Part shown: one piece after another, positions 27,571 through 36,167 of the stretch
How the letters are laid out: each line of letters opens with the position of its first letter
Position numbering within the stretch: the stretch's first letter is position 1
Assembly: GCA_002292285.1 (NCBI GenBank)
Contig: DBBP01000020.1
Location: forward strand, 43,942-107,941
Direction: 5' to 3'
DNA from: Proteobacteria bacterium UBA981
Lineage (GTDB): Bacteria; Pseudomonadota; Gammaproteobacteria; Ga0077536
DNA: 64,000 nucleotides
Notes under the pieces: model-generated
Seen by the model: only the letters and a program-made list of their open reading frames with translations
Databases searched by the model: none
Told to the model about the DNA's origin: nothing
Made by a program: the position numbers and the translations under genes

Positions 27571-28482
27571 TCAGGGGCTGTCGTTTGGCTTGAGCTTGCG
27601 CGATGCGTTTTTCGCGTTGCGCATGGCGTGCACACTCAACACCAGTAGCGCAATTCCTATCAGACACATGCCTGCTAGTTCGAGCGGTCCGGGTCTTTCG
27701 CCGAAATGCATCGATGACGTCACGATGGCAACAACGGGTGCTGCGAGGGTCACCATACTGGCGGTGCCGGCTTCAAGGTTGCTCAGCGCGTACACCCACA
27801 ACATCCAACCGATGCCGGTGATGACTACTGAGATGAGGAACAACATAAATATAAAGCGCGTCGACCAGACGATTGGCGCTTCTGGGAACCAGTAAGCAAA
27901 CGCGACCAGTGGAATGGAGCCGAAGAACATTTGCCAGGCGGTCATGGATATCAGATCCATCGGCGCGCGATTCTGCAATCGCTTGACCATGATGGCGCCC
28001 GCGCCCCACGCGATACCGGCAGCAATAGCCAGGCCATTGGCCCAGCCGTTTCCGTGCATATGCCAGGGCTGGATGATCGCGACTAGCCCGCAGCCGGCAA
28101 GGGCAATTGCCAGCCACTGTAAGCCACGTACGCGCTCGCCCAGAAAGGGCCACGCGAACAGCAGGGTAAAGAAAGGCATGGTGTAAACCAGGAACGCGAC
28201 GCGGCCAGGGGTGCCTTGAGCTACTGCCCACGTCGACAAGGTGAACAACAACGAGGTTTGGACAACAGCCAGGCGCAGTAGCTCAGGAACACGTGTGGGC
28301 CAGAACGGTCTGCCGGTCAAAGGTAATACCGCGAGCAGGCACAACGCGCTGAGGCTCATCCGCAAGGCGGTGAACTTGAACGGTTCGGCATCGATGAGAC
28401 CAATCTTCATCGCCGTCCAGCCATAGCCCCATAGCAAAGACATGGTCAGCAACGCGAGTAGTGGCCGGCCACGTAAGTGCAC
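27571..28482 (-). CDS. EamA/DMT-superfamily transporter
   Basis: A 303-residue inner-membrane protein with ten predicted helices in two EamA repeats (about residues 8-140 and 150-285). Family marks include LLWGYGWTAMKIG at the first helix and the RMSLSAL loop. The GTG start has a GGAG box seven bases upstream. Members export a wide range of metabolites. The gene ends 88 bases from the convergent SDR gene. It is only distantly similar to the other EamA gene at 3689-4603. Substrate cannot be inferred. Confidence 0.88.
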   Translation of the reverse strand: MHLRGRPLLALLTMSLLWGYGWTAMKIGLIDAEPFKFTALRMSLSALCLLAVLPLTGRPFWPTRVPELLRLAVVQTSLLFTLSTWAVAQGTPGRVAFLVYTMPFFTLLFAWPFLGERVRGLQWLAIALAGCGLVAIIQPWHMHGNGWANGLAIAAGIAWGAGAIMVKRLQNRAPMDLISMTAWQMFFGSIPLVAFAYWFPEAPIVWSTRFIFMLFLISVVITGIGWMLWVYALSNLEAGTASMVTLAAPVVAIVTSSMHFGERPGPLELAGMCLIGIALLVLSVHAMRNAKNASRKLKPNDSP

Positions 28483-28814
28483 TTCAGATCTCCGGGATCA
28501 AGATTGGGCGGGCGCCGTGCGTCATGCCAGATGCATATCACGGCCGCAGTCTATGAGCGGCTCAGGATAGCGGATCTGTCGCGCTGAATGTTCCAGACGA
28601 TCTGGATAGGGCCCGATAGTTGGCCGAGACGTCGGTCCGCGACCTTGCCGCGTTTCTGTCAGCCGCGGGTGTGTAATCTGTATGTGATTCGCCGAGTCGG
28701 CCTATCACGTTGTGGCTGATGCAGCGCCGGGAAGATCGCGAAAACCGGCACTAATGCCTGGACCGTGGCGCTATCTCGTCGGCCAAATTCCACGCGCGAT
28801 GTGCTGCCGGCTGA
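28483..28814. other. Intergenic region between two leftward genes
   Basis: These 332 bases separate the DUF899 gene's end from the start of the EamA gene. No gene, hairpin with T-run or repeat could be supported. It should contain the EamA promoter near its right end. Confidence 0.4.
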
Positions 28815-29561
28815 TTACCGCAATTTCCCCGCGTAAGGGTCGGCAAATTCCACATCGCCATAGGCGTCTTTCAGGCGCAACCAGTGCATGCCGTACAGAA
28901 GGTCTTCTTCGGCGCGTCCTTTCGGTACGATATCAAGCAGTGTGTAAGCACCGATGAAATTCTCAAGGCCGCGCTGATACGAGGAATAGGTGTGATACAC
29001 GGTACCGTCTTCGTCTTTACAAAAAGTACTGATTCCCGGTCCTTCGGTCGAAGGAAAGCTACGGTCACTTCTATAGTTGTAGTAGACCTTGTGCTGCTCG
29101 ATTTCGTCCTGCGTAAAGCTGACTTGATAATCTCGATTAAAATCACTGCCTTCAGAGGACACCCAGTGCAGCTTCCAACCCATACGCTGGCGAAAGTCTT
29201 CGAGCTTTTGCAACGGCGCTCGGGACACCAGCACGACGTTCACGTCGCGCTGAGCGACGTGCACAATGGACGGTTCGATATGGTCGGTGACAAAAGAGCA
29301 GGATTTACAGCCTTCCGTCCAATCAGTTTCGAACATAAAGTGATAAACGATGAGCTGACTACAGCTACCAAACAAGTCCGCAAGCGTTTGTTCTCCATCA
29401 GGGCCTGCGAATCGGTATTCCGCCTCGACGCGTTCCCACGGCATGGCCTGACGCGCCGCGGTCAGTTCGTCGCGTAGGCGCGAAAAAGCCTTTTCTTTCT
29501 CGAGGAGGGATTTGCGCGCAGCCAGCCATTGGTCGGCGGAGACGACATTCGGTTGTTTCAT
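28815..29561 (-). CDS. DUF899 family thioredoxin-like protein
   Basis: A 248-residue cytosolic protein of the DUF899 group, which has a thioredoxin-like fold and no settled function. The ATG at 29561 has an AGGAGC box six bases upstream. A much longer frame extends to 30464, but its extra part is the shadow of the divergent gene. Diagnostic segments are YHFMFETDWTEGCKSCSF (about residues 71-88, with a Cys-Lys-Ser-Cys pair), VLVSRAPL and a C-terminal block ending in DILPKGR-like and MHWLR stretches. The CxxC pair suggests a redox role. It is divergent from the DUF7064-like operon. Confidence 0.88.
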   Translation of the reverse strand: MKQPNVVSADQWLAARKSLLEKEKAFSRLRDELTAARQAMPWERVEAEYRFAGPDGEQTLADLFGSCSQLIVYHFMFETDWTEGCKSCSFVTDHIEPSIVHVAQRDVNVVLVSRAPLQKLEDFRQRMGWKLHWVSSEGSDFNRDYQVSFTQDEIEQHKVYYNYRSDRSFPSTEGPGISTFCKDEDGTVYHTYSSYQRGLENFIGAYTLLDIVPKGRAEEDLLYGMHWLRLKDAYGDVEFADPYAGKLR

Positions 29562-29915
29562 TGCGGGGCTCCTTTCTAACGCTCGGATAACCCCGAGACT
29601 AGCATGCGATTTGCGGGTGATCGCACCCCTTATAATCCACAGCGGCCAGATAGCTGGCAGCGTCGGTCCTGATGCGCAAAAGAGCGGTACCAAGTAGCAG
29701 TGCCGAGCCCCCTGACCATTGACGAGTAGCTGCACGAATCTCGCACACAAAGGGTTTGGTGACGAGCTCCAAACCGGGTTAGGCTTGCAGCGGGGAGACG
29801 TACGGCGGACCGGGATATCGGGACCGATGTGCGGAATCATGCATGTCGTCGTGAGGCGGTGATTCGTCCCTTTAAGAGTGAACGTGAAACGTTCATGGAC
29901 GAGAGGAGAGCAACC
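29562..29915. other. Divergent promoter region before the DUF7064-like operon
   Basis: The 354 bases lie between the leftward DUF899 gene and the rightward operon. A GAGAGGAGAG ribosome-binding site (29901-29910) sits before the GTG at 29916. In-frame upstream ATGs at 29829 and 29895 lack such a site. No operator or riboswitch was recognised. Confidence 0.45.
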
Positions 29916-30923
29916 GTGTTTGATGACAGTGACGCAGAGTTTCACCCGTGCCGGCCGAACCAGCTGAATTGGGCGGAAACAAATTTCTTCGGTTTCTATA
30001 ATGCCGAAGCCCACCTCAATATCGGCGTCTATACGTTGTTTCGTCCTAATCTTGGCGTCGTCAGTTCGTCGATTTGCATGAACTCGCAGCGCGCCCTGAC
30101 GCCATGGGGCGCTGATTTTTGTGACTATCAAACGGCTCTTGCAATCCCCGATCCGCGCAGCCTGTTGGACTATGAACTGGCCAACTCTCTGCACATTCGC
30201 TGCACTGATCCTAATCGCACTTGGCATATTACCTACGACGATGGCGAAGGGACGTCTATCGACGTGCACTACCGCGCGCTGATGGTGCCGTTTGATATCC
30301 ACGACCCCGCACAAGATCCGATGTGCGCGACAGGAACAGAAGCGGGACAGTTTTCCTGGGGCACCGCCTATGACGGGCATTTCGATCAAACCGGACATTT
30401 CAGCGGTGAAGTGCATTTGCGCGGAACGCGTTATGCGATCGACTGCGTGTCGACCATGGACCATTCATGGGGACCACGCCCGGAACGTGGTAAACCCAAC
30501 ATGAGCTGGCTACACGCCCATTTCGACGAGCAAACGGCACTGCATGCGATTCTTGGTTTCGACGCCGAAAAAAGTGATACCGAACTTACTCTGGCACACG
30601 GCTACGCACTGGACGGCGGAGAGATGTTCGGATTGGCGCAGGGGCAGGGGGCGGTGATTCGCGGACCCGATCGGTTTGCCGATACATTGGAACTGGAATT
30701 CAAGGACAGCCGTGGGCGCGACTACGTTTTAAGCGGCCAGGCGTTAACCAGTTTCCCCTGGCAGTGCTGGCCGAACATGGTGGCTTTTAATGTGCTCGCC
30801 CGTTGGCAGTTTGAAGGGCGCACAGGGTTTGGCGAGGTCCAGGACTTTTTCGAACTACCCAAGCTGAATCGACTCAACAATCCGCACGGCGTCGATTCGC
30901 TCGCGCAAAGCTCCGCTGGCTAA
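29916..30923 (+). CDS. DUF7064/DUF7065-like lipocalin-fold protein (AttH/CrtC-like)
   Basis: A 335-residue cytosolic protein with two beta-rich halves. The GTG at 29916 follows GAGAGGAGAG by five bases and is preferred over upstream ATGs. The N-half has NWAETNFFGFYNAEAHLN, the C-half the diagnostic DHSWGPR (about residues 184-190), where a conserved His and Trp sit in the AttH/CrtC type of fold. Proteins of this type occur in terpenoid and steroid gene sets; a hydratase or isomerase activity is known only for the distant CrtC. The next gene overlaps by one base, so this opens a four-gene operon. The domain name is from memory. Confidence 0.75.
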   Translation: MFDDSDAEFHPCRPNQLNWAETNFFGFYNAEAHLNIGVYTLFRPNLGVVSSSICMNSQRALTPWGADFCDYQTALAIPDPRSLLDYELANSLHIRCTDPNRTWHITYDDGEGTSIDVHYRALMVPFDIHDPAQDPMCATGTEAGQFSWGTAYDGHFDQTGHFSGEVHLRGTRYAIDCVSTMDHSWGPRPERGKPNMSWLHAHFDEQTALHAILGFDAEKSDTELTLAHGYALDGGEMFGLAQGQGAVIRGPDRFADTLELEFKDSRGRDYVLSGQALTSFPWQCWPNMVAFNVLARWQFEGRTGFGEVQDFFELPKLNRLNNPHGVDSLAQSSAG

Positions 30924-31624
30924 TGACAGTGCGAGCGGTGCTCTTCGACTTCGACGGGACATTGGTCGAAACGCGCAATGCATCGTGGACATTGTTTGCC
31001 GAAACCGATCGCCAGTTTGGACTCGGCATCGATACGCAGCAGAAATTCTTCGACATCTTCGAGGGAAACTTCTTTAGTACGCTCGCTACGCATTGCGGGG
31101 ACGAAGCCCTGGCTAACGCCGCGGCTGCGCATTTCATGGAACTGATCCGCACCCGCTACAACCCGGCCTTCATTCCTGGCATGGATTCCGTGCTGCGTGA
31201 GCTTTCTGCCTCTCTAAGGCTTACGGTGCTGTCAAGTAACAAGCTGGAGACGATTCAACGCATTCTTTCGGGCGCCGGGCTCGAGACGTTGTTCGACCTC
31301 ATACTTGCCAGCGACATTGAACCGTCCAAAGCCGTCGCAATCGAGAATTTCCTTGCCGCTGGCGACGCTCGAGATGCGCGGGACGGTGCTCGCGTTCCGT
31401 ACGCAGCGCACGACGTGGTGTTAGTGACCGATACGGTTGGCGATGTCGCGGAGGGTGTCGCCAGCGGCATCAAGGTCATTGGCGTTACGTGGGGCATGCA
31501 TTCACGCGAGAGATTACGCGCCGCAGGTGCCGCGCAAGTCGCCGAATCGCCGGCGCAGTTATTACCCTGGATATCTCATACCCACGGCGCTAGCGCCGAC
31601 CAACTGGAGGATTGCCGAGCGTGA
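30923..31624 (+). CDS. HAD-superfamily phosphatase, phosphoglycolate-phosphatase-like
   Basis: A 233-residue haloacid-dehalogenase-type hydrolase. Motif I is D8-F-D10-G-T-L-V (nucleophile Asp8, acid/base Asp10), motif II Ser in VLSSNK (about residues 97-102), motif III Lys in EPSKA, and motif IV in LVTDTVGD (about 168-175). A small helical cap lies between motifs I and II. It probably removes phosphate from a small metabolite. The ATG overlaps the upstream stop by one base and its own stop overlaps the next start by four, so it is translated within the operon. Its pairing with a phosphohistidine-type domain suggests phosphoryl-transfer chemistry in this pathway. Confidence 0.88.
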   Translation: MTVRAVLFDFDGTLVETRNASWTLFAETDRQFGLGIDTQQKFFDIFEGNFFSTLATHCGDEALANAAAAHFMELIRTRYNPAFIPGMDSVLRELSASLRLTVLSSNKLETIQRILSGAGLETLFDLILASDIEPSKAVAIENFLAAGDARDARDGARVPYAAHDVVLVTDTVGDVAEGVASGIKVIGVTWGMHSRERLRAAGAAQVAESPAQLLPWISHTHGASADQLEDCRA

Positions 31625-32034
31625 CCATCATTGCCGAAGGCTACAACTGTTTCGAAACGGACAAGGACGCGGTCGGAACCGCGATTTTTCTACCCGATCC
31701 CAAAGCGGTCATCTCACTGATACAGAGCGGTAAGCTAAAAGAGCACATCGTACTGGCGCAAGGCGGAACAACGACCTTCCTTGCACCGGCATTGAGTATG
31801 GGCGCCAGCGGTGTGATCACGCTGTCGGGTGCCCCTGAATCACATCTCGGAATCTTGTCCAGGGAATTCCAGATTCCTTGCATCATGACGACCTATCTTT
31901 TGGACAGCGATGCGCGCTACGTCATCGGTGGCGATAACGACGCGCACTTTGGTGCCGTTATAGAGGCCCTGAATGGTAAGCAGGTGCGCCTGCACTGCCA
32001 GGATGGCGACACTGGCCGGATTGAATTGTTGTAG
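31621..32034 (+). CDS. Stand-alone swivelling phosphohistidine domain of PEP-utilising-enzyme type
   Basis: A 137-residue protein consisting only of the mobile domain that in PEP synthase, pyruvate phosphate dikinase and enzyme I carries the phospho-His. The block GASGVITLSGAPESHLGILSREFQIPCIM (quoted in two parts: GASGVITLSG at about 59-68, then APESHLGILSREFQIPCIM) matches 'G.(T)SH.aI.aRE..IP.v', with His at about residue 73. The GTG start overlaps the phosphatase stop (GTGA) and has a GGAGG box. No ATP-grasp or PEP-barrel partner is obvious in the window, which makes a lone domain unusual; the 470-residue protein that follows after 14 bases may be its partner. Similar split domains are known in phenylphosphate synthase. 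Confidence 0.75.
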   Translation: MTIIAEGYNCFETDKDAVGTAIFLPDPKAVISLIQSGKLKEHIVLAQGGTTTFLAPALSMGASGVITLSGAPESHLGILSREFQIPCIMTTYLLDSDARYVIGGDNDAHFGAVIEALNGKQVRLHCQDGDTGRIELL

Positions 32035-32048
32035 CGAGGAACGAAAGC

Positions 32049-33461
32049 ATGGCTGCCGAATATCTAAAACGTTACGACGATAACGACCCAGGTCTGCGCT
32101 TCCAGGATCTCGTTTATACCGGCAATTTTACTGACATGGAGCCGGTTCCGGACGGCATTCTCGGCGACCGGGTGATGAAGTCGAGGGCGCAAACCGGCGT
32201 ATTGGAAAAAGTCAGTCACGAGGCGGTGTTGGAAGAGCACTTCAGCATTGCGGAGCTGAATGATCTGAACAACTACATCGCCTGGAATATCTGGGACGTG
32301 TTGGTAATGCGCGCAACCGAGGGTGCATCGGGCATGATTCCGCGCCAGGAATACGAAATTCTCGCAGTGATGCACGAGTTTTATCGTTATCCGGAACTGA
32401 TACGCATGACCACCGACGAAATCGGTGCGCAGGGCGTTATCGACATCGGCGCATCTGCGCGCGGCGAGATTGGGACCAAAATCAACTGCGTGCACGATTG
32501 GTCTCTTGGCGCGGTCGCCTACGGCATGGGGCGTTGCGCCTTGCTCGCGCTTGAAGCCATCAAACCGGATGACTACATCGAAGAAAGTTCAACGATTCTA
32601 AAATTCATGCAGCGTGTTAACTGGGGCAAGCGCCAGGACGGCTGGATTCTGAACTCGCAAGATCGCTATCGCTGTCAGATTCATGACGACGATCTGCTCG
32701 AGCGTCTGCAAGGCGAGATGCATCGTTTTGATGAAGGCGATCCGAATCGCGACACCTTGATCCAGTTCAACGCGGCGGCCGAACTATTGTCGTTTCTCGA
32801 CCATTTCGATTGTCGCCTCGGTCTGGGTGACACCGGCCCCTATCCGCTCGCAAACGGTAATCTGCTTATCGTGCGGGATCTGTTTTGTAACGAGGAGGCC
32901 TATCACTGGAGCGATGTCTGCGATCATGAGGACGTGCCGTATTGTTATACGGTGGTACTTGAGATTGATCCCAAGGCGATGGATCTCCAGGAGATTCGGG
33001 TTAACGATATTTCGACGACGTTTACTCGCCCGAAGAACTACATTCCGCACATCGCCGCGGGCGCGGTGTTCGTGCGTGAAAAATGGGACACCCCGATGGG
33101 TGAAATCTATCCGGTTCCCATTGCCGATCTCGCGCCGCGCTTGACCGGTGTACAAAATGCGACGTTCAAGCTCTATACGAAGCTCTCGCGCATGTGCCGG
33201 CGACAATTAATTACCAACGGCATGTACGTGTATTACGTGGGCATGATTTTGCCGCATTTACGCCGCGCCGAAACTTACGAAAAAGCCTGTACTGACTACG
33301 ATTTGTGGGAGATCGACAAGCGCGTTTCGGACGCCTACTACGAGATCAGCAAGCGCGGTTTCGCCGAAGTCGTTGTTCCAAATAAGATTTTTTCAGGCGC
33401 TGGCTACCTGCCGTTTTCCGCGGACGCCGATCTCGGGCGTTCGAAATATTTTTGGAGCTAG
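32049..33461 (+). CDS. Unrecognised 470-residue protein, operon partner of the swivelling domain
   Basis: I do not recognise this protein. It is hydrophilic, has no signal peptide or membrane helix, and begins at an ATG with an AGCGAGGAACG ribosome-binding region. Noticeable segments are TDEIGAQGVIDIGASARGEIG (quoted in part: IGASARGEIG, about 137-146), NGNLLIVRDLFCNEEAYHW, and three clusters of His, Asp and Cys residues (CQIHDDD, DHFDCRLGLGD, CDHEDVPYCY) that could bind metal. No ATP-grasp glycine loop, Walker motif or PEP-barrel signature was found. It lies 14 bases after the swivelling-domain gene and 180 before the Rieske oxygenase gene. Codon use matches its neighbours, so it is a real, conserved-looking gene. 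Confidence 0.8.
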   Translation: MAAEYLKRYDDNDPGLRFQDLVYTGNFTDMEPVPDGILGDRVMKSRAQTGVLEKVSHEAVLEEHFSIAELNDLNNYIAWNIWDVLVMRATEGASGMIPRQEYEILAVMHEFYRYPELIRMTTDEIGAQGVIDIGASARGEIGTKINCVHDWSLGAVAYGMGRCALLALEAIKPDDYIEESSTILKFMQRVNWGKRQDGWILNSQDRYRCQIHDDDLLERLQGEMHRFDEGDPNRDTLIQFNAAAELLSFLDHFDCRLGLGDTGPYPLANGNLLIVRDLFCNEEAYHWSDVCDHEDVPYCYTVVLEIDPKAMDLQEIRVNDISTTFTRPKNYIPHIAAGAVFVREKWDTPMGEIYPVPIADLAPRLTGVQNATFKLYTKLSRMCRRQLITNGMYVYYVGMILPHLRRAETYEKACTDYDLWEIDKRVSDAYYEISKRGFAEVVVPNKIFSGAGYLPFSADADLGRSKYFWS

Positions 33462-33641
33462 GCTCGTCTTCACCCACGCGGGCGCCAGGAAGGGCGAAGT
33501 CGGACGCCTGTTACCCACGGCCATAGCGCGCGCAGCGCACTTATGGAATTGCCGAGCTGTTGTGGGCATTGGCAATTCGTGCAGGTAGGGATAGGATGAC
33601 GGGTGGTGGCTCGTCAGCGCCGGAATGACAGGAGCATAGTC

Positions 33642-35063
33642 ATGAACAAAGAAGCGAAGAATCTCGACAATCCGCGCAAGCAGCCGTATGCCGGATACTA
33701 CTTGCGCAACGATCGGGCCAATAGCGAAGTGGACGTCGAGCTGACGCACTGCGGACCAGACACCCCACTGGGCGAATACATGCGGCGCTTCTGGCAGCCA
33801 GTGTGCATGTCTGAAGAGCTGACCGACGTACCGAAAGCCGTTCGCATTCTTAACGAAGACCTCGTCGTGTTCCGTGATCGTAGTGGGCGTGTCGGTGTGC
33901 TTGACCGCCACTGCAGTCATCGCGGCACTTCGCTCGAATACGGCATCATTCAACAGCAAGGCATCAGGTGTTGCTACCACGGCTGGCAATTCGACGTTGA
34001 CGGGACGATTCTGGAAATGCCGTGCGAGCCCGCCGAAAGCCGTATGAAGGAGGGCATATTCCACGGCGCCTATCCGGCCTTTGAGCGTAGTGGACTGGTG
34101 TTTGCCTATATGGGGCCACCGGAGGATAAGCCCGACTTCGACGAATTCGATTCGTTCTCGATGCCGGCGGACGGCCGCCTGGTACCATTTACAAACGTCT
34201 ATGCGTGTAACTGGTTACAGGTTTTCGAGAACCTGATTGACCACTTCCACGCCGCCGCGCTGCACAACAACATGACTGTGGATAGTCTTGATGCCGAGAT
34301 TCGTGATGGCGTTAGCCTCGGCCAGGGCTTTCGCACAATGCCGGTAATCCAATGGGAAGCGACGCGTAACGGGCACGGCATGATGTTCTCCGCGGGCCGG
34401 CGCGTAAGTGATGAGAAAGTCTGGGTCCGCATCACCGAGCTGAATTTCCCTAATTTAGTCCAGACCGCTTCAGTCGTGCCGGCTGCGGCGGAACTTCGTC
34501 ATACCACGGTCGGGATGACGCGCTGGCACGTGCCGGTCGACGACAAGAACATGATTATTTTTGGCTGGCGACATTTCAACGACGAAATCGATCCGACTCA
34601 TCATGGCGATGAATCGAAATGCGGGCTCGATAAAGTTGATTTTCTGATTGGGCAAACCAGCCACCGAACTTATCTGGAAGGACAGCGCGCGCCGGGAGAC
34701 TACGAAGCGATTGTCAGCATCGGCGAAATCGCTGCGCATAAGCTGGAACATCCTGGTCGGTCTGATGTTGGCGTGTACATGTGCCGCAATTTGCTGCGCA
34801 AAGTTATCCGTGGTGAAACGCCAGTGGATACGAGTCGCGACGCGGCTCTTGAGCGCGGCGATACGCTGCCGTTCTACAGTGCCGATTCGGTTCTGACCCT
34901 GCCGAAGGTCGATGGGGCTGACGATGACGCCTTGCTAAAAGACACCTGCGACAAGGTCGTTGGCATCATGAAAGAGTGTGATGCGCTGCCGAGCGCGGAG
35001 CGTAAAGCGCACGCGCGTAAGCGGCTTGATGACATCGACGGTGGTAATTTCGTCGCTGACTGA
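33642..35063 (+). CDS. Rieske [2Fe-2S] non-haem iron oxygenase, large subunit
   Basis: A 473-residue terminal oxygenase of ring-hydroxylating or O-demethylating type. The ATG at 33642 follows a GGAG box; a longer frame from 33603 is unlikely. The Rieske cluster is bound by C91-x-H93 and C110-x-x-H113, and the mononuclear iron by D200-x-x-H203-x4-H208 in ENLIDHFHAAALH. It needs a reductase; the nearest candidate is the ferredoxin-reductase at 36168-37226. The 30-residue N-terminal extension before the first core segment is short. A perfect hairpin at 35099-35128 lies after the stop. KshA-type steroid hydroxylases and vanillate-demethylase-like enzymes share this layout, so the substrate is open. 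Confidence 0.93.
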   Translation: MNKEAKNLDNPRKQPYAGYYLRNDRANSEVDVELTHCGPDTPLGEYMRRFWQPVCMSEELTDVPKAVRILNEDLVVFRDRSGRVGVLDRHCSHRGTSLEYGIIQQQGIRCCYHGWQFDVDGTILEMPCEPAESRMKEGIFHGAYPAFERSGLVFAYMGPPEDKPDFDEFDSFSMPADGRLVPFTNVYACNWLQVFENLIDHFHAAALHNNMTVDSLDAEIRDGVSLGQGFRTMPVIQWEATRNGHGMMFSAGRRVSDEKVWVRITELNFPNLVQTASVVPAAAELRHTTVGMTRWHVPVDDKNMIIFGWRHFNDEIDPTHHGDESKCGLDKVDFLIGQTSHRTYLEGQRAPGDYEAIVSIGEIAAHKLEHPGRSDVGVYMCRNLLRKVIRGETPVDTSRDAALERGDTLPFYSADSVLTLPKVDGADDDALLKDTCDKVVGIMKECDALPSAERKAHARKRLDDIDGGNFVAD

Positions 35064-35098
35064 GCCGCCAGGGAAGTTTCGCAAAAGTAGCTGCTCCG

Positions 35099-35128
35099 TC
35101 CCTGCACCTTAAAAAAAGTGCAGGGACG
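35099..35128. terminator. Hairpin between convergent genes
   Basis: GTCCCTGCAC and GTGCAGGGAC form a perfect ten-base-pair stem around a ten-base loop containing seven A. It lies between the ends of the Rieske gene and the convergent EthD gene and could stop transcription from both sides, though neither side has a T-run. Confidence 0.6.
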
Positions 35129-35140
35129 ATGCCATGGCGC

Positions 35141-35917
35141 TTAGCGTCGGTCGATAAAGACGCGTTCCTTACCTATCCACATTGCTGAGCGTTTGAAGTC
35201 GATGAACTTCGCTTCATCTTCTATAGCGATTTCCATTGCACGATTGGCTTCGGGCACATTCGCCATACTCATCAGATCAGCCCGGTCGAACCAGGCTTCG
35301 GCATGCCCTGTGTAGGGTGGGACAATCGTCCCGCGCGGTTCGGTCAGCAGCGATTCTGAATCATTAGGACAATAATGGACCTGCAGATAGCGTTGCATCC
35401 GAAATCCTTTCGAGACGCCGCGAATCAGGGGGCCGTGATTGGTGCGCCAGTACTCCTGACACTCTTCGCGAGTTTGGCTCGGCACGTTGCGCAGGCAAAA
35501 GAATAATTTGACCAGTGGGCTGTGCTCGTGCGCCACCATGTACTCAGTCGGATTCACCTGCGGGTACTCATGCGCGAACCATAGTGGCGAATTGGGCAGG
35601 TCGATAAAGTTCTTCTCGTCTTCGAGCAACTCTAAGGCTGCGGCCTTACCGGCCTCAGTATTAAACGCACCAAGCGCCTCCGGACTGGTCCACCACAGTT
35701 CTGCGACGCCGTCATACTCGGGCTCCATCCCGCCGCGGGCTTCGGCCAGCGCGTCGTTTATCGGGTCGTCGAGGGTGTGCAACTGGATGTAGCGATGGAT
35801 CCCGAGCGTGGTCGAGTGACGAGCCACTAACGGGCCGTGAACGTCGCGCCAGTATTGCTGGAAATCAGCTCGTGACATGCCGGCTTTGCGACGTAGGGCG
35901 AATTCTATTCGAATCAT
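35141..35917 (-). CDS. Tandem EthD-domain protein
   Basis: A 258-residue protein made of two ferredoxin-like EthD domains. The ATG at 35917 has an AGGAGA box; the frame extends to 36073 only as an unlikely prolongation. Each repeat has the mark 'F..YW...HGPL': FQQYWRDVHGPLVARH (about residues 17-32) and CQEYWRTNHGPLIRG (about 143-157). Single EthD domains occur beside P450 systems that degrade ethers and other xenobiotics; their role is not settled. Two fused domains would form by itself the dimer usually made by two chains. The nearest oxygenase genes are the Rieske gene and the AlkB-like gene on its two sides. Confidence 0.85.
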   Translation of the reverse strand: MIRIEFALRRKAGMSRADFQQYWRDVHGPLVARHSTTLGIHRYIQLHTLDDPINDALAEARGGMEPEYDGVAELWWTSPEALGAFNTEAGKAAALELLEDEKNFIDLPNSPLWFAHEYPQVNPTEYMVAHEHSPLVKLFFCLRNVPSQTREECQEYWRTNHGPLIRGVSKGFRMQRYLQVHYCPNDSESLLTEPRGTIVPPYTGHAEAWFDRADLMSMANVPEANRAMEIAIEDEAKFIDFKRSAMWIGKERVFIDRR

Positions 35918-36167
35918 GGGTTTCTCCTCTGGGCCACCGGGGCGGCAGAAATGCAGACACAACGTGCCAGGACAACGGGCGTGTATCTCCTGTCGGTAAA
36001 TATAAGACGAATGCTGCGCGAGATGCAGATTATTTCCGTAACACCGGCGCGATTCGATGTAGGTATGAAGCACACCGAGACGGCCAGATTTCTCCCGAGC
36101 ACACCTCTGGCCCGCATAAGCTCTACTGCTAATACGGTCCCCGCACGCGATATGCGCTGCGCCACGT

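Noticed and set aside
29562..30464. N-terminal extension of the DUF899 frame to 30464
   Set aside because: The extra residues are antisense to the DUF7064-like gene, while the ATG at 29561 has AGGAGC upstream and matches the family start.
33393..34064. 223-residue minus-strand frame across the start of the Rieske gene
   Set aside because: Overlaps the Rieske cluster motif on the other strand; no motif or ribosome-binding site.
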